Assembly (NCBI RefSeq): GCF_003610805.1
Contig: NZ_RAPF01000010.1
Location: 1-64,000 of the forward strand
Direction of reading: 5' to 3'
DNA: 64,000 bases
Origin: Altericroceibacterium spongiae
GTDB taxonomy: Bacteria; Pseudomonadota; Alphaproteobacteria; Sphingomonadales; Sphingomonadaceae
Below the pieces are notes generated by a model that was given only the letters and a program-made list of their open reading frames with translations, did not search any database and was not told the origin of the DNA. Positions 32,962-45,305 of this stretch are shown here, piece by piece; positions within the stretch are counted from its first letter, which is position 1, and every line of letters starts with the position of its first letter. A program made the translations under genes and the position numbers.

Positions 32962-35241
32962 CTATTTCTGCAGGTGGCCTATAAAGAATTCGGACAGACG
33001 CCGGGTCACATAGTCGATCGGCCCGGTAGACCGTCCGACGGTATGTTCGCCGCCCGGTACAACTAACAGATCGAAATCCTTATCCGCTTTTACGAGCGCA
33101 TCAACGACCTGCATGGTTGAGGCTGGATCGACATTGCTATCCTGCCCGCCGACAATCATGAACAGATCACCTTGGAGGCGAGCAGCATTGTCTACACCGG
33201 AAGCCGCAGAATAGCTGTCATCCACCGGCCATCCGAGCCATTGCTCATTCCAGCTAATTTTATCCATACGGTTGTCGTAACAGCCTGCCATGGCCACCCC
33301 GACTTTGTAGAAGTCTGGGTAAAAAAGCAACGCATTCAGGGTACTTTGCCCACCTGCTGAAGCGCCGTATATCCCTACACGGCTAATATCGTAGGATGGG
33401 TCTTTTGCAGCCAGTGCACGATGCCAGAGAATCCGGTCTGGAAAACCAGAATCCTGCAGGTTCTTCCACGCGACATCCTGAAAAGCTTTGGAGCGATTTG
33501 CTGTGCCCATGCCGTCAATCTGGACCACAATGAAGCCGAGATCGGCCAGAGCCTGCATACCAATCACTTTGTCGCCCCCCGAATGATAGCCAAAAGGCCA
33601 GAACCGCTTGGGCACAAAACTGTCATGCGGGCCGGCATAAATATTTTCAATCACAGGGTATTTATGGCTCGGATCATAATCGGTTGGCCGAACCACCAGG
33701 CCCCAAATGTCGGTTTTACCATCGCGCCCTTTTGCCTTAAAAACTTCAGGGGAACGAAAACCTGCTGCGGTCAGGCGAGTAATATCTCCCTTGGTAATAG
33801 TCGCAATCAGATGACCGTCACTGCTGCGATGCAATTCGCTAACAGTCGGGAGGTCGACGCGTGAATAATTATCCACATAATAGGACATATCCGGAGAAAA
33901 CCGGACGATATGATCGGCTCGCTTGGGCGTAAGGGCTATAAGGTTGCGGCCATCAAAGTCCACTCGGTAATAATGTCGGAAATAGGGATCTTCACCGGGG
34001 TTCATACCGCTGGCAGCGAACCATATCTGTCGCTTTTCATCATCGATCTTGACCACCTTGCGCACCACCCAGTGGCCCTTGGTAATCTGATTTTTCACTC
34101 TCCCGTTACGGCCATTGATCAAATAGAGGTGGTTCCAGCCGTCACGCTCCGAAGCCCAGACAATCTCTTTGCCCATATCATTCACATCATGTGAAAAGCG
34201 TCGGTCGGCATAAACAAAGGTTTTGGCCGTTTCGGTCACTGCGGCATGAGCCTTGCCCGTATCGGCATTCACAGAAATGATCCGCGCCTGCCCGAATCCA
34301 CGTTTCACATAATCGAAAGCAACACTATTGCCGTCTTTCCGCCAGCGCGGAGCAGAGAGCTGATAGGGATTGGGAAACAAGCTCGGATCGATATCGATCT
34401 GACTTTGCTTAGCGACATCGAACAGAACAGGCTGTTCCTGATCGATCGCATCGCCCGGTTTAGGGTAGAGCTGGCGACGCAAAACAGGCTGAAGCTGATC
34501 GTCAGGTGCGGCCTCAACTTTCAGAACATAACGAGCAAAGCCCGGCTTGACGCGATAGATCATAAGATGACGACTGTCCGGCGACCAGGCGATTGTCTCC
34601 GGATCGTAGAAATTCCCTTTCGACCCGTCCTGACTAAGTCTGACAACGCCACCATCGTCGACTTTTCGCACAACGAGATTGTTATCTTCGACAAAGGCTT
34701 CCCAATGGCCATCGGGAGAAATACGTGGGTGGTTATCGGCGGGAACACTCAAATCGCGGACCACGCCAAAACCCCGCGGACGTCCCGGATAGGTCTGTTC
34801 TTTACATTGATAATCGGTCAGCGTGCAACGCCAGCCATTATAATGAATGGAAAAAGAAATCGCTCGCCCGTCATCGGCATAGTCAAACTCAGAAAAAGGC
34901 AGATGCAACGCATCCACTTTTTCTCCGGTCACTTCGCTTAGCGAATGAGCAAGCCGCACCTGATCGAAAGCCGGTGTTTTGGCGAGGGTTTTTCTGTCAA
35001 CCGTTTCGAAACGAAACCCACCTTCCACCGTCTTGCGATAGGTAAAAGCACTACCATCGGGAAGCCAGCTTGCCGGCCATGCGATCTCGCGGGTGAGATA
35101 TTCCCAACTTTCCCTTAAATGTACCGAACGCTCTAGTTCCGCCGATGTCGGCTTGGCCTGTGCAAAAACCGGCAAAGTTATAACGCCGCATATAGCAGCC
35201 ACGGCACAAAAACGGACGGAGCGCAAGGAACGCAGATGCAT
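32962..35241 (-). CDS. Exported S9-family dipeptidyl peptidase (DPP IV-like)
   Basis: A 759-residue periplasmic serine peptidase. A signal peptide (AVAAICGVITLPVFAQA) is followed by an N-terminal beta-propeller of the DPPIV_N type and a C-terminal alpha/beta-hydrolase. The catalytic Ser is Ser628 in GIYGASAGGQS, with Asp in GGQDSNVDP and His in PGGEHTVGR. Such enzymes remove Xaa-Pro or Xaa-Ala dipeptides from peptides. The start at 35241 fits the signal peptide; an upstream ATG at 35289 adds 16 residues. The gene is divergent from the exported beta-galactosidase. Confidence 0.9.
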   Translation of the reverse strand: MHLRSLRSVRFCAVAAICGVITLPVFAQAKPTSAELERSVHLRESWEYLTREIAWPASWLPDGSAFTYRKTVEGGFRFETVDRKTLAKTPAFDQVRLAHSLSEVTGEKVDALHLPFSEFDYADDGRAISFSIHYNGWRCTLTDYQCKEQTYPGRPRGFGVVRDLSVPADNHPRISPDGHWEAFVEDNNLVVRKVDDGGVVRLSQDGSKGNFYDPETIAWSPDSRHLMIYRVKPGFARYVLKVEAAPDDQLQPVLRRQLYPKPGDAIDQEQPVLFDVAKQSQIDIDPSLFPNPYQLSAPRWRKDGNSVAFDYVKRGFGQARIISVNADTGKAHAAVTETAKTFVYADRRFSHDVNDMGKEIVWASERDGWNHLYLINGRNGRVKNQITKGHWVVRKVVKIDDEKRQIWFAASGMNPGEDPYFRHYYRVDFDGRNLIALTPKRADHIVRFSPDMSYYVDNYSRVDLPTVSELHRSSDGHLIATITKGDITRLTAAGFRSPEVFKAKGRDGKTDIWGLVVRPTDYDPSHKYPVIENIYAGPHDSFVPKRFWPFGYHSGGDKVIGMQALADLGFIVVQIDGMGTANRSKAFQDVAWKNLQDSGFPDRILWHRALAAKDPSYDISRVGIYGASAGGQSTLNALLFYPDFYKVGVAMAGCYDNRMDKISWNEQWLGWPVDDSYSAASGVDNAARLQGDLFMIVGGQDSNVDPASTMQVVDALVKADKDFDLLVVPGGEHTVGRSTGPIDYVTRRLSEFFIGHLQK

Positions 35242-35364
35242 AGAGCGGGAACCCTCATTGATGCAGTGCCTCAGGCGACAAAAATACACCGCCTCTGATT
35301 AAACCCCTTCGCATTACAAACGGGTTCGACTTCTCATATATCGTATACTATGATGCAGCTGTGA

Positions 35365-38598
<3,234 letters not shown>

Positions 38599-38608
38599 CA
38601 CAACCATG

Positions 38609-39390
38609 CTAGGCCGTGTTAACAAAAGACTTCAGCCATAGTCGCGTAGCGGCGAGGTTGAGGAAGCTCTCGAACGAGAGAAGGGTTTTGTCATAGCGGG
38701 TGGCGATGCGCCGTTGCTGTTTGAGCTTGCCGAACATGCGCTCGACGCGGTTGCGGTCCCGGTAGCGGCGATAATCGGGATGCTCTGGCACCTTGCGGTT
38801 CGAGCGAGGCGGGATGATCGGCAGGATGCCCCGGACCAGCAGGCTTTGCCGGAAGCGATCACCATCATAACCCTTGTCCGCAAGCAGCGCCTTGGGTGTG
38901 GCGACGGGGATCGCCATCAGCGGTTCGGCAGCGGTGTAATCTGAAGCCTCGCCGCCGGTCAGGATGAAGCCGACAGGCAGTCCTTGATTGTCGCAGCGGG
39001 CGTGGATTTTGCTCGTAACGCCGCCTTGTGATCGACCAAGAGCGTTCGCACAAGCCCCCCTTTTCCGCCCGCTGCCGAGACGTGGCCGCGAACGCTGGTG
39101 CTGTCGATCATGTGTTGCCAGTCGTCGGTGAGCCCGAGATCGACCAGCGTGTGCAGCAAGTCATCCCGGACACCCTGTTCGGCCCAGCGAGGGAAGCGCA
39201 CATAGACTGATTTCCACTTGCCATAGCGCTCGTGCATGTCGCGCCAAGGGCAGCCGACCCGCAGCACGTGAAGCATCCCATTGAGGAAGAGCCGGCTATC
39301 GCCCGCTGGCCGCGCCCAACGACCGCGCCCAGGCGGCAACAGCGGCCCGATCAGATCCCACTCCGCGTTCGACAAATCCCCGCGATCCAT
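38609..39390 (-). CDS. IS5-family transposase made by programmed -1 frameshift
   Basis: Two overlapping frames. Frame A begins MDRGDLSNAEWDLIGPLLPPG and alone yields 143 residues; frame B ends at 38609. They join at AAAAGGGGGG (minus strand, 39064-39055). A -1 shift there gives one product of about 260 residues with the DDE triad intact: Asp in HMIDSTSVRGH, Asp in LLADKGYDGD and Glu in RNRVERMFGKLK. This layout is normal for the IS427 group of IS5. The TAG stop at 38611-38609 lies in the target duplication, so it is supplied by the host site. Confidence 0.88.
38613..38628 (+). repeat. Left terminal inverted repeat of the IS element
   Basis: Sixteen bases matching the right end at 14 of 16 positions when inverted. 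Confidence 0.9.
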
Positions 39391-39443
39391 GGCGGCTCCT
39401 CAAAAAGCAGTCTTAAATCAGAAGGAGGCAGATTTGGAAATCC

Positions 39444-39459
39444 CTTTTGTCAACACGAC
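39444..39459 (-). repeat. Right terminal inverted repeat of the IS element
   Basis: Partner of 38613-38628, followed directly by the second CTAG copy. Confidence 0.9.
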
Positions 39460-39463
39460 CTAG

Positions 39464-39984
39464 CAATACTGGATACAATCATCGCAATACTCAGCATTTG
39501 CTTTGTCTATGTTCAATTCGACCAGTGAGACATAGTATTACTCGAAAGGCGTCGTATTCACATTTTCTGTTGCTTCGAAAGGGGTACGAGATGGGGTTGA
39601 ACAGTTGGAATATCGCTTGTAAAAAGCGCGAATAAACCAAATTTAGAATTGATTTAGTATACAAATATAAGAATCCTGTCCCTTATCCGATGCGGCAATT
39701 TTCGGTGCCAGAGCAGACAGTTCTTCTCTGCACAGGGCCCGATTTTGTACCACCTTGTTGATCGGTACCATGCTGTTTTCACGCGAATCGACCAATTGCG
39801 GACAAACGAACAGCAAAACCGCCCCCTTCTTGCCTAACTTGTATCATCTCGTATCACGCCTTCCTCGCCCCTTGTTATTGAGAATCTATCGCATTACCTA
39901 AGCCACAGAAATTCAATGACCGCCCCTTTTGTTGGCGCGCCTCTCGTCAGGCCGACGCTACGGGGCCAGCCAGAAGGATCGATT
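39464..39984. other. AT-rich gap between IS element and siderophore-interacting gene
   Basis: 521 bases without a supported gene. It contains a candidate Fur-type site at 39878-39894 and an AAGGA ribosome site before the ATG at 39985. The remainder shows only AT-rich sequence. Confidence 0.5.
39878..39894 (+). promoter_or_regulatory. Candidate Fur box before siderophore-interacting protein
   Basis: TTGAGAATCTATCGCAT: the left half is identical to the classical TTGAGAAT-N-ATTCTCAA Fur repeat and the right half is degenerate. Location 90 bases before an iron-uptake gene supports it. Confidence 0.4.
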
Positions 39985-40755
39985 ATGCCCAAGCGCCGTC
40001 CCGCTCCGCGCGAACTTAAAGTTCGCGGCTCCCAGCAGATCACCCCCAATATGTTGCGCATCACCGTCGGTGGCGAAGGCCTTGCCGGTTTTCCTGAAAG
40101 TCAGGATGGCGGCTATGTCAAACTGATGCTCAATCCAACCGAAGGCTCATCAAAGCCGATCGTGCGCACCTATACGATCCGCGCTCAGCGGCCCGACGAA
40201 CTTGATATCGATTTCGTAATGCACGATGTCGAAGGTCATGCTGGTCCGGCTACCGAATGGGCCCTGAATGCGTCTCCGGGCGAGACCATCATGGTCGGCG
40301 GACCAGGGCCCGCCAAACCACTCCCCTCGGGCTTCGACAATTATGTCATTACGGGCGATATGTCCGCCCTTCCTGCAATCAGCGTCAATCTCGAAAATCT
40401 GCCCGCCAGTGCCACTGGTATCGCCTTGCTGGAGATTCAGCATGAAGATGACCGACAGGCAATAGACCATCCCGAAGGAGTAGCAATTCACTGGATTGTC
40501 AATCCGCGCCCCGGAGAAGAGCCCAATCTTCTGCTCAATACACTGAAAAAGCAGGACTGGCCTGCAGGATCAGTCTATGCTTGGACCGCTAGCGAATTCG
40601 CAACTATGCGCGGGCTGCGAAACTATTTCATGGAAGAGCATGGGCTTACACGCGAAGCGATTTATTTTTCCAGCTACTGGAAGAAAGGCTCCAACGAAGA
40701 TTCGCATAAAGACATTAAACGCCAGTATATGGAGAGTGTGGGCGCTGTATTGTAG
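39985..40755 (+). CDS. Siderophore-interacting protein (ferric-chelate reductase, ViuB-like)
   Basis: A 256-residue cytosolic flavoprotein that reduces ferric siderophores with NAD(P)H to release iron. Motifs: FAD-binding RTYTIRAQ (Arg-x-Tyr-Thr/Ser type), the following HGPA-like HAGPATEWA, and the C-terminal SYWKKGSNED that is diagnostic of SIP enzymes. ATG 39985 follows GAAGGA and fits the family start; the frame is open further upstream. It is monocistronic, with no receptor or siderophore genes beside it. Confidence 0.88.
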   Translation: MPKRRPAPRELKVRGSQQITPNMLRITVGGEGLAGFPESQDGGYVKLMLNPTEGSSKPIVRTYTIRAQRPDELDIDFVMHDVEGHAGPATEWALNASPGETIMVGGPGPAKPLPSGFDNYVITGDMSALPAISVNLENLPASATGIALLEIQHEDDRQAIDHPEGVAIHWIVNPRPGEEPNLLLNTLKKQDWPAGSVYAWTASEFATMRGLRNYFMEEHGLTREAIYFSSYWKKGSNEDSHKDIKRQYMESVGAVL

Positions 40756-40919
40756 GCGTTCCATTTCTATACATGGTTGAAATTGTCTTGAAATTTCAGA
40801 ATCAACTCCTTTCCGCCATGTCGATAGTATAATATCAAGGAGGGAGATTCGTCGGGTTAAATCGGAGCTCTCTTGGTCCGGAATAATGCCCGGAAATTGC
40901 AAGTGGGGGCAATTTCACC

Positions 40920-42077
40920 GTGCATAATATGGTTGGCGTCGGTTACATTCATGTCGGAGTTTATGTAGCATTTGCGATTATCTGCGGAGCTATCTGGCTA
41001 GCTCTGCACCAACGACGGGCAGCAGCCGGCTGGCTGGTATGCGCTACGGGTATCGCCGGGCTCGAAAGCTTCTTGATTACAGCAATCGCTCCCGAGAGAG
41101 AGGTGATGATCTATATGATAGCGACCCTCCCGGTCGCCATCATATGTTTCTGCAATGCTGTCGCCGCCTTTCTACAGGATCGCCACCACTATACCGATCT
41201 TCGAGCCATTATGGCCGTTTTAACGGGCTTCTCGGTCTTCCAGTACTTTCAAGGGGCACCCTATCTGTCGCAAAACTCTCCTCTCCAGTTGGTTTGCGCT
41301 TTAGGCATGGCCGAAAGCGCCTGGCGGATGTTCCGTGCCCGCCGTGAAAGCCAGTTAAATATAGCGTTGGCTATATGCATTGTCGGAACAGGGTCGGTTT
41401 TCGCCCTTCGTGCATTCGCCTACCCTATTATCTTTCCGACCGACGCTACTTACGAAACAGTAAACGGGTCCGTTTTCGCAGACAGATTACTGGCCCTTAA
41501 ACTGATTTGCATCATTGGCATTGTAATGCTTCTCGTGTTCCGCATTGTTGAGGCTAATTTCGCGGCATACCGCACCGTTGCCAAAACAGATGGCCTGACC
41601 GGTCTTCTCAACCGTTCGGCATTCGAACATTATATAGGCATCAAGTGCCGATCCGATGATATTCTCATTTTGTGCGATCTGGATCACTTCAAGCAGGTGA
41701 ACGATTTGTTCGGTCATCTGACGGGTGACGATGTACTACGCCGCTTTGCACAATTACTCATAAACACCGGCCTTCCCACATGCCGTTTCGGAGGTGAGGA
41801 ATTCGCGCTTCTCGTGCCCGGCGGTGACATAGACAAAGCCTACCATATCGCTGAACAGTTACGCTACGAACTGCTGCAACAATCTTACCCCGACATTCCG
41901 CCACACCACAGAATCAGTGCCAGTTTCGGTATCGCCGCCGCCCTGAAAGGAGAGATTTTTTCAGATACATTCCGGCGGGCGGATCAATCGCTTTATTGCG
42001 CCAAACGAAAAGGAAGAAATCGCGTCGAAGTCGCTACTGATTCTCCTGTGCATAGTCCTTTAGGGCAAGTTGCCTGA
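40920..42077 (+). CDS. Membrane-bound GGDEF diguanylate cyclase
   Basis: 385 residues. Six or seven hydrophobic segments fill residues 1-210, then a GGDEF domain with KTDGLTGLLNRSAFE, DLDHFKQVNDLFGH and the active-site variant GGEEF, which is catalytically competent in other cyclases. The product would be cyclic di-GMP. No RxxD inhibitory site lies five residues before GGEEF. No known periplasmic sensor domain is recognised; the seven-segment membrane part may itself sense. The start is GTG 40920 with GGGGGC upstream, or ATG 40929. It stands alone, ending 4 bases from convergent pobA. Confidence 0.87.
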   Translation: MHNMVGVGYIHVGVYVAFAIICGAIWLALHQRRAAAGWLVCATGIAGLESFLITAIAPEREVMIYMIATLPVAIICFCNAVAAFLQDRHHYTDLRAIMAVLTGFSVFQYFQGAPYLSQNSPLQLVCALGMAESAWRMFRARRESQLNIALAICIVGTGSVFALRAFAYPIIFPTDATYETVNGSVFADRLLALKLICIIGIVMLLVFRIVEANFAAYRTVAKTDGLTGLLNRSAFEHYIGIKCRSDDILILCDLDHFKQVNDLFGHLTGDDVLRRFAQLLINTGLPTCRFGGEEFALLVPGGDIDKAYHIAEQLRYELLQQSYPDIPPHHRISASFGIAAALKGEIFSDTFRRADQSLYCAKRKGRNRVEVATDSPVHSPLGQVA

Positions 42078-42081
42078 AAAG

Positions 42082-43251
42082 TTATACCGGCAGACCAACA
42101 TAATTTTCAGCAATGCTGGTCTGCGCTGCCTCGCTTGAGGCGATATAATCGAGTTCAGCCACCTGCATCGCGCGTTCAAACGGCCCATCTGCGGGAAAAC
42201 GATGCAGCAATCTGGTCAATGACCAGCTAAACCGTTCCGATTTCCATACACGGCCCAAAGCACGGTCTGAATAAGCCGAAATCGCATCAGTATTATTGCC
42301 TCGGAAAAAAGCAATCAGCGCTTCAGCAGCATAATGCACGTCAGAAGCTGCAAGATTAAGACCTTTGGCACCGGTCGGCGGGACGATATGGGCACTGTCC
42401 CCGCACAACATCAGGCTGCCATGGCGCATCGGTGCAAAGACATATGATCGCAGCGGCGCAATACTTTTTTCAATACTTGGACCTCGTGTGATATGGGCAG
42501 CAGCCTCGGGACCAAGGCGGATTGCCAACTCATCCCAGATACGCCCATCAGGCCAATCCTCGAGCTTCTCGGTCAGCGGCACATCGATATAATAACGGCT
42601 ACGCGTCTGCGACCGCATTGAGGCAAGCGCAAAACCGTGCGCATGATTGGCATAGATCAGCTCATGATTGCAGGGCGGCACATCAGCAAGAATGCCCAAC
42701 CAACCGAACGGATAGGCTCGTTCAAACTCTTGCCCGACTTTTGCAGGAATAGCCTGGCGGCTGGGGCCATGAAACCCATCACAACCAACGATAATTCGTG
42801 CATCGACCCGATACTCCATGCCATCCTTAAGATAGGTAACATAGGGCTGATCGCTCTCAACGTCGAAAAGTGCGGCATTCTCCGCTTCATAAATGACTTG
42901 GAGATCACGTTCTCTGCGCGCATCCATCAGGTCGCGCGTCAGTTCAGTCTGGCCATAGACCACCACTTGCTTACCGGTGAGCCGGGCCATATCGATATGG
43001 ATCAGCCGTTTCCCGTCAGCGAGATTAAACCCATCATGCGGTAAACCTTCCGCTTTGAGACGCTGGTCGAGACCAAGCTGCTCCATCAGTGATACCGTCG
43101 TCTGCTCAAGCACGCCGGCACGGATTCGGCCCAGCACATAATCAGGCGTCCGCCTTTCGAGAATGACACAGTCGACCCCCTCCGCCCGCAGCATATGCCC
43201 AAGCAGCAATCCGGCTGGGCCGGCACCAATAATGCAGACTTGCGTTTTCAT
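42082..43251 (-). CDS. pobA: 4-hydroxybenzoate 3-monooxygenase PobA
   Basis: A 389-residue class A flavoprotein monooxygenase that makes protocatechuate from 4-hydroxybenzoate with NADPH and O2. Signatures: VCIIGAGPAGLLLGHML (FAD dinucleotide site), RRTPDYVLGRIRAGVLE, CDGFHGPSR (DG motif) and LCGDSAHIVPPTGAKGLNLAASD (GD motif). The length agrees with the 394-residue Pseudomonas enzyme. ATG 43251 gives the family start. It is divergent from a MarR regulator, with a palindromic operator between them. Protocatechuate-cleavage genes are not in the window. Confidence 0.94.
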   Translation of the reverse strand: MKTQVCIIGAGPAGLLLGHMLRAEGVDCVILERRTPDYVLGRIRAGVLEQTTVSLMEQLGLDQRLKAEGLPHDGFNLADGKRLIHIDMARLTGKQVVVYGQTELTRDLMDARRERDLQVIYEAENAALFDVESDQPYVTYLKDGMEYRVDARIIVGCDGFHGPSRQAIPAKVGQEFERAYPFGWLGILADVPPCNHELIYANHAHGFALASMRSQTRSRYYIDVPLTEKLEDWPDGRIWDELAIRLGPEAAAHITRGPSIEKSIAPLRSYVFAPMRHGSLMLCGDSAHIVPPTGAKGLNLAASDVHYAAEALIAFFRGNNTDAISAYSDRALGRVWKSERFSWSLTRLLHRFPADGPFERAMQVAELDYIASSEAAQTSIAENYVGLPV

Positions 43252-43354
43252 GATGTCATCCGGGTCCCGGCCCGCTCCCTTATCTTTAAACCTGCAGGAA
43301 TTATGCGCAGCCCCGCGCTCCTTTCGCGAGCTCAGCTGGTGCAATCCCCTTATT

Positions 43355-43369
43355 GTTATGCGACATAAC
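43355..43369. promoter_or_regulatory. Palindromic operator between pobA and marR
   Basis: GTTATG-CGA-CATAAC is a perfect inverted repeat 11 bases before the MarR start codon and about 104 bases before pobA. Its position fits binding by the MarR protein, controlling both genes. Confidence 0.5.
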
Positions 43370-43380
43370 TTCTTTGCAAT

Positions 43381-43962
43381 ATGAGAGCAAGCAGGACAGA
43401 TATAACAAGTTTGGCAAAACCACCCTCAAAAGTTAGAAATAGACTAAGAAGGGAACGAGCCATTAGCGAGCAGCACACATCAAAGGCACAGGTATCGATC
43501 CGCGACGGTTTACAAACCAAGGAGACCGTTTCTTTCGGTCCGCTGGAGGATCTGTTCGGTTATCAGCTACGACGCGCCTGGACAGTGTTGCGCAAGGATT
43601 TCACCGCTTCCGTGGAAGGGCTTGGCTTACGCCACCTTTCTTTCAGCCTGCTATCGCTCATTTCGGATAATCCCGGCATCAATCAGGGACGGGCTGGGAA
43701 GGTGCTTGATATTCAGCGTCCCAACATGGTCGCGCTCATCACGGAATTGACTGATCGCGGATGGGTTGAAAGGCGCAAAGACCCGGAGGACCGGCGTGCG
43801 CTCGCCCTGTTTCTCACAGATGACGGGCAACGTATTCTAACGGAGGGATTCGCACGGATCGAACAGCATGAAAGTCTGCTACTAGCTAGTCTCAGCGAGG
43901 CTGAAAAGGCCGTGCTTTTCGATATGCTCAAACGCATATCCGCACCGCGGATCGAAAGCTAA
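43381..43962 (+). CDS. MarR-family regulator, probable regulator of pobA
   Basis: A 193-residue winged-helix protein. The recognition region is INQGRAGKVLDIQRPNMVALITEL and the wing is VERRKDPEDRRALALFLTDDG, both typical of MarR. A polar N-terminal extension of about 45 residues is probably not all translated; the true start may be further in, but no better ATG or ribosome site is visible. MarR proteins often sense aromatic acids directly. The divergent placement suggests it responds to 4-hydroxybenzoate, in place of the AraC- or IclR-type PobR of other bacteria (inference). Confidence 0.85.
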   Translation: MRASRTDITSLAKPPSKVRNRLRRERAISEQHTSKAQVSIRDGLQTKETVSFGPLEDLFGYQLRRAWTVLRKDFTASVEGLGLRHLSFSLLSLISDNPGINQGRAGKVLDIQRPNMVALITELTDRGWVERRKDPEDRRALALFLTDDGQRILTEGFARIEQHESLLLASLSEAEKAVLFDMLKRISAPRIES

Positions 43963-44092
43963 GGTCAGTTCATCGCATTTCGTTCATCGTTTAGCAAGAA
44001 AGCGTTGCGCCGACTCACAACGTTCAATAGCATCCTACCAGCTGGACTGCCAAAAAGGAAGACAGCGAGGCGAAAGCCCGAAGAGGGAGAGG

Positions 44093-44191
44093 ATGTCTGA
44101 TAACTGCATGCCTTCATGCAAAAAACTGCTGAACGCTCCGGCCAATATAAAAACAAAGTGGATAAGGGATATTGATCCACAACGGCTATAG
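44093..44191 (+). CDS. Candidate 32-residue peptide gene
   Basis: A short frame beginning MSDNCMPSCKK, with the ribosome-like GAGGGAGAGG before the ATG. A 13-base perfect stem-loop follows 65 bases after the stop. It has two cysteines and a basic centre. I recognise no family; with so short a frame it may be chance. Confidence 0.25.
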   Translation: MSDNCMPSCKKLLNAPANIKTKWIRDIDPQRL

Positions 44192-44255
44192 CACAGTAAT
44201 TGATCGCAAGATGGTATGTTCGCCGGTTTACAAATACGGTTAGTGTGAAGACATA

Positions 44256-44293
44256 GTCAGTACCGGACGAGCTCACAGCGGTCCGGTACTGAC
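44256..44293 (+). terminator. Strong stem-loop with TTTATTG tail
   Basis: A perfect 13-base inverted repeat GTCAGTACCGGAC/GTCCGGTACTGAC with a 12-base loop. It lies 290 bases after the marR stop and would end either that transcript or a small transcript from the 44.0-44.2 kb region. Apart from this and the candidate peptide, the 427-base gap is empty. Confidence 0.6.
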
Positions 44294-44389
44294 TTTATTG
44301 TTGGCCTGCAACAATACCGAAATTTGCAGACGTGGCACAGCAACTGTGGCCAGCCTGAAACGCCCCTCTCAATGTATTTTGATAGAAAT

Positions 44390-44932
44390 TTACTTGCTGG
44401 TGGCGAAGTTTTTTGAATGAGGCGGCGGGCTGCTAATCCGTTCGAACAGTTTGTTCAGTAGCTTTTCCCCAATTACCAGTTCTTCTTTCGTGAAATCGGA
44501 CAACACCTCAGCGCGTCTGGGATCGAGCACCTTTTGTGCCTGTTCGAACAAGCGAACCCCTTTATCAGTCGGTGAAATCAGACGCGAACGCCGATCCGCG
44601 GGATTAACGTCACGCTTGACCAAACCGTCAGCCTCCAGTTCGTTCAATGTGCGGATCAAAGTCGGCCACTGCACCGCCATGCGATGCGAAAGGTCAAGCG
44701 TCGCCACTGGCCCGTCCGAAAAGACGATTGCTGCCAAGGTCTGCCAACGCGCCCGAGACTGACCAGCAAAATCGCGCACCACATCATCCACCAGAGCAGT
44801 CCATCGCCTGGCAGTCATGACCAGTTGATGTGTCAGTCTGAACTCGTTTTCTGCCCGTGATCCTGCTTCATAGAAACGATTGAAATTAAGTGCCCACTCA
44901 TCAAAATTCGGCTCGCCTTTGGTAGCCGCCAT
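44390..44932 (-). CDS. MarR-family transcriptional regulator
   Basis: A 180-residue protein. Its winged helix is LDLSHRMAVQWPTLIRTLNELEADGLVKRDVNPADRRSRLISPTDKG, the usual MarR arrangement. It has a longer N-terminal helix (about 55 residues) than the MarR beside pobA and only the common motifs are shared, so the two are not recent duplicates. The ATG follows GGGGGAACC. Its target is unknown; no divergent gene is close. Confidence 0.85.
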   Translation of the reverse strand: MAATKGEPNFDEWALNFNRFYEAGSRAENEFRLTHQLVMTARRWTALVDDVVRDFAGQSRARWQTLAAIVFSDGPVATLDLSHRMAVQWPTLIRTLNELEADGLVKRDVNPADRRSRLISPTDKGVRLFEQAQKVLDPRRAEVLSDFTKEELVIGEKLLNKLFERISSPPPHSKNFATSK

Positions 44933-45207
44933 AGGTTCCCCCCACTTTACAAAACGCGACGCCGTTTGATTATTATATTCGGCAATTTAACTCTCATACC
45001 GATGCAGGCTACGAACCGTATCGTCCGCATTAACCATTATGAACTTCAAAAAACGGAATATTTTATCAAACCAAATCCTTTGCATTACGAATCGTTACCG
45101 AATGTTAACCTAGATATAATCTACCTCTATTTCCATTAATCAAGTGTTGTGCCAATTTATTTTGCATATGCGAATTGATGTAAGCTCTCGAGCGCATATT
45201 AGCGCAT
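44933..45207. other. AT-rich intergenic stretch
   Basis: No coding frame is supported. It contains the repeated GCGCATAT/GCGCATAA words near 45190-45208 and AT-rich promoter-like sequence for the MarR gene. Confidence 0.4.
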
Positions 45208-45244
45208 AAAAAAAGTCCGGCAGAACCTCATGGTTCCACCGGAC
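45208..45244 (-). terminator. Terminator of the carbonic anhydrase-SulP operon
   Basis: On the minus strand GTCCGG, GGAACC, a short loop, GGTTC and CCGGAC are followed by TTTTTTT. It lies about 60 bases after the SulP stop. Confidence 0.8.
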
Positions 45245-45305
45245 AAGGAGCGGAGGGGGGTAAAGGGTAAGGGAGAAGCAGGGGACCACTCCCACCCCTC
45301 CGATC

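Larger units (their letters stand above)
38613..39459 (-). mobile_element. Complete IS5-family (IS427-group) insertion sequence, 847 bp
   Basis: Bounded by 16-base imperfect inverted repeats (GCCGTGTTAACAAAAG at 38613-38628 and the complement of GTCGTGTTGACAAAAG at 39444-39459, two mismatches). It is flanked by a CTAG duplication at 38609-38612 and 39460-39463. It carries only the frameshifted transposase. It sits just after the beta-galactosidase stop in non-coding DNA and breaks no visible gene. Confidence 0.92.

Noticed and set aside
38865-39053. Separate short minus-strand frame inside the IS element
   Set aside because: It is in the third frame of the transposase; the -1 shift product explains the coding content.
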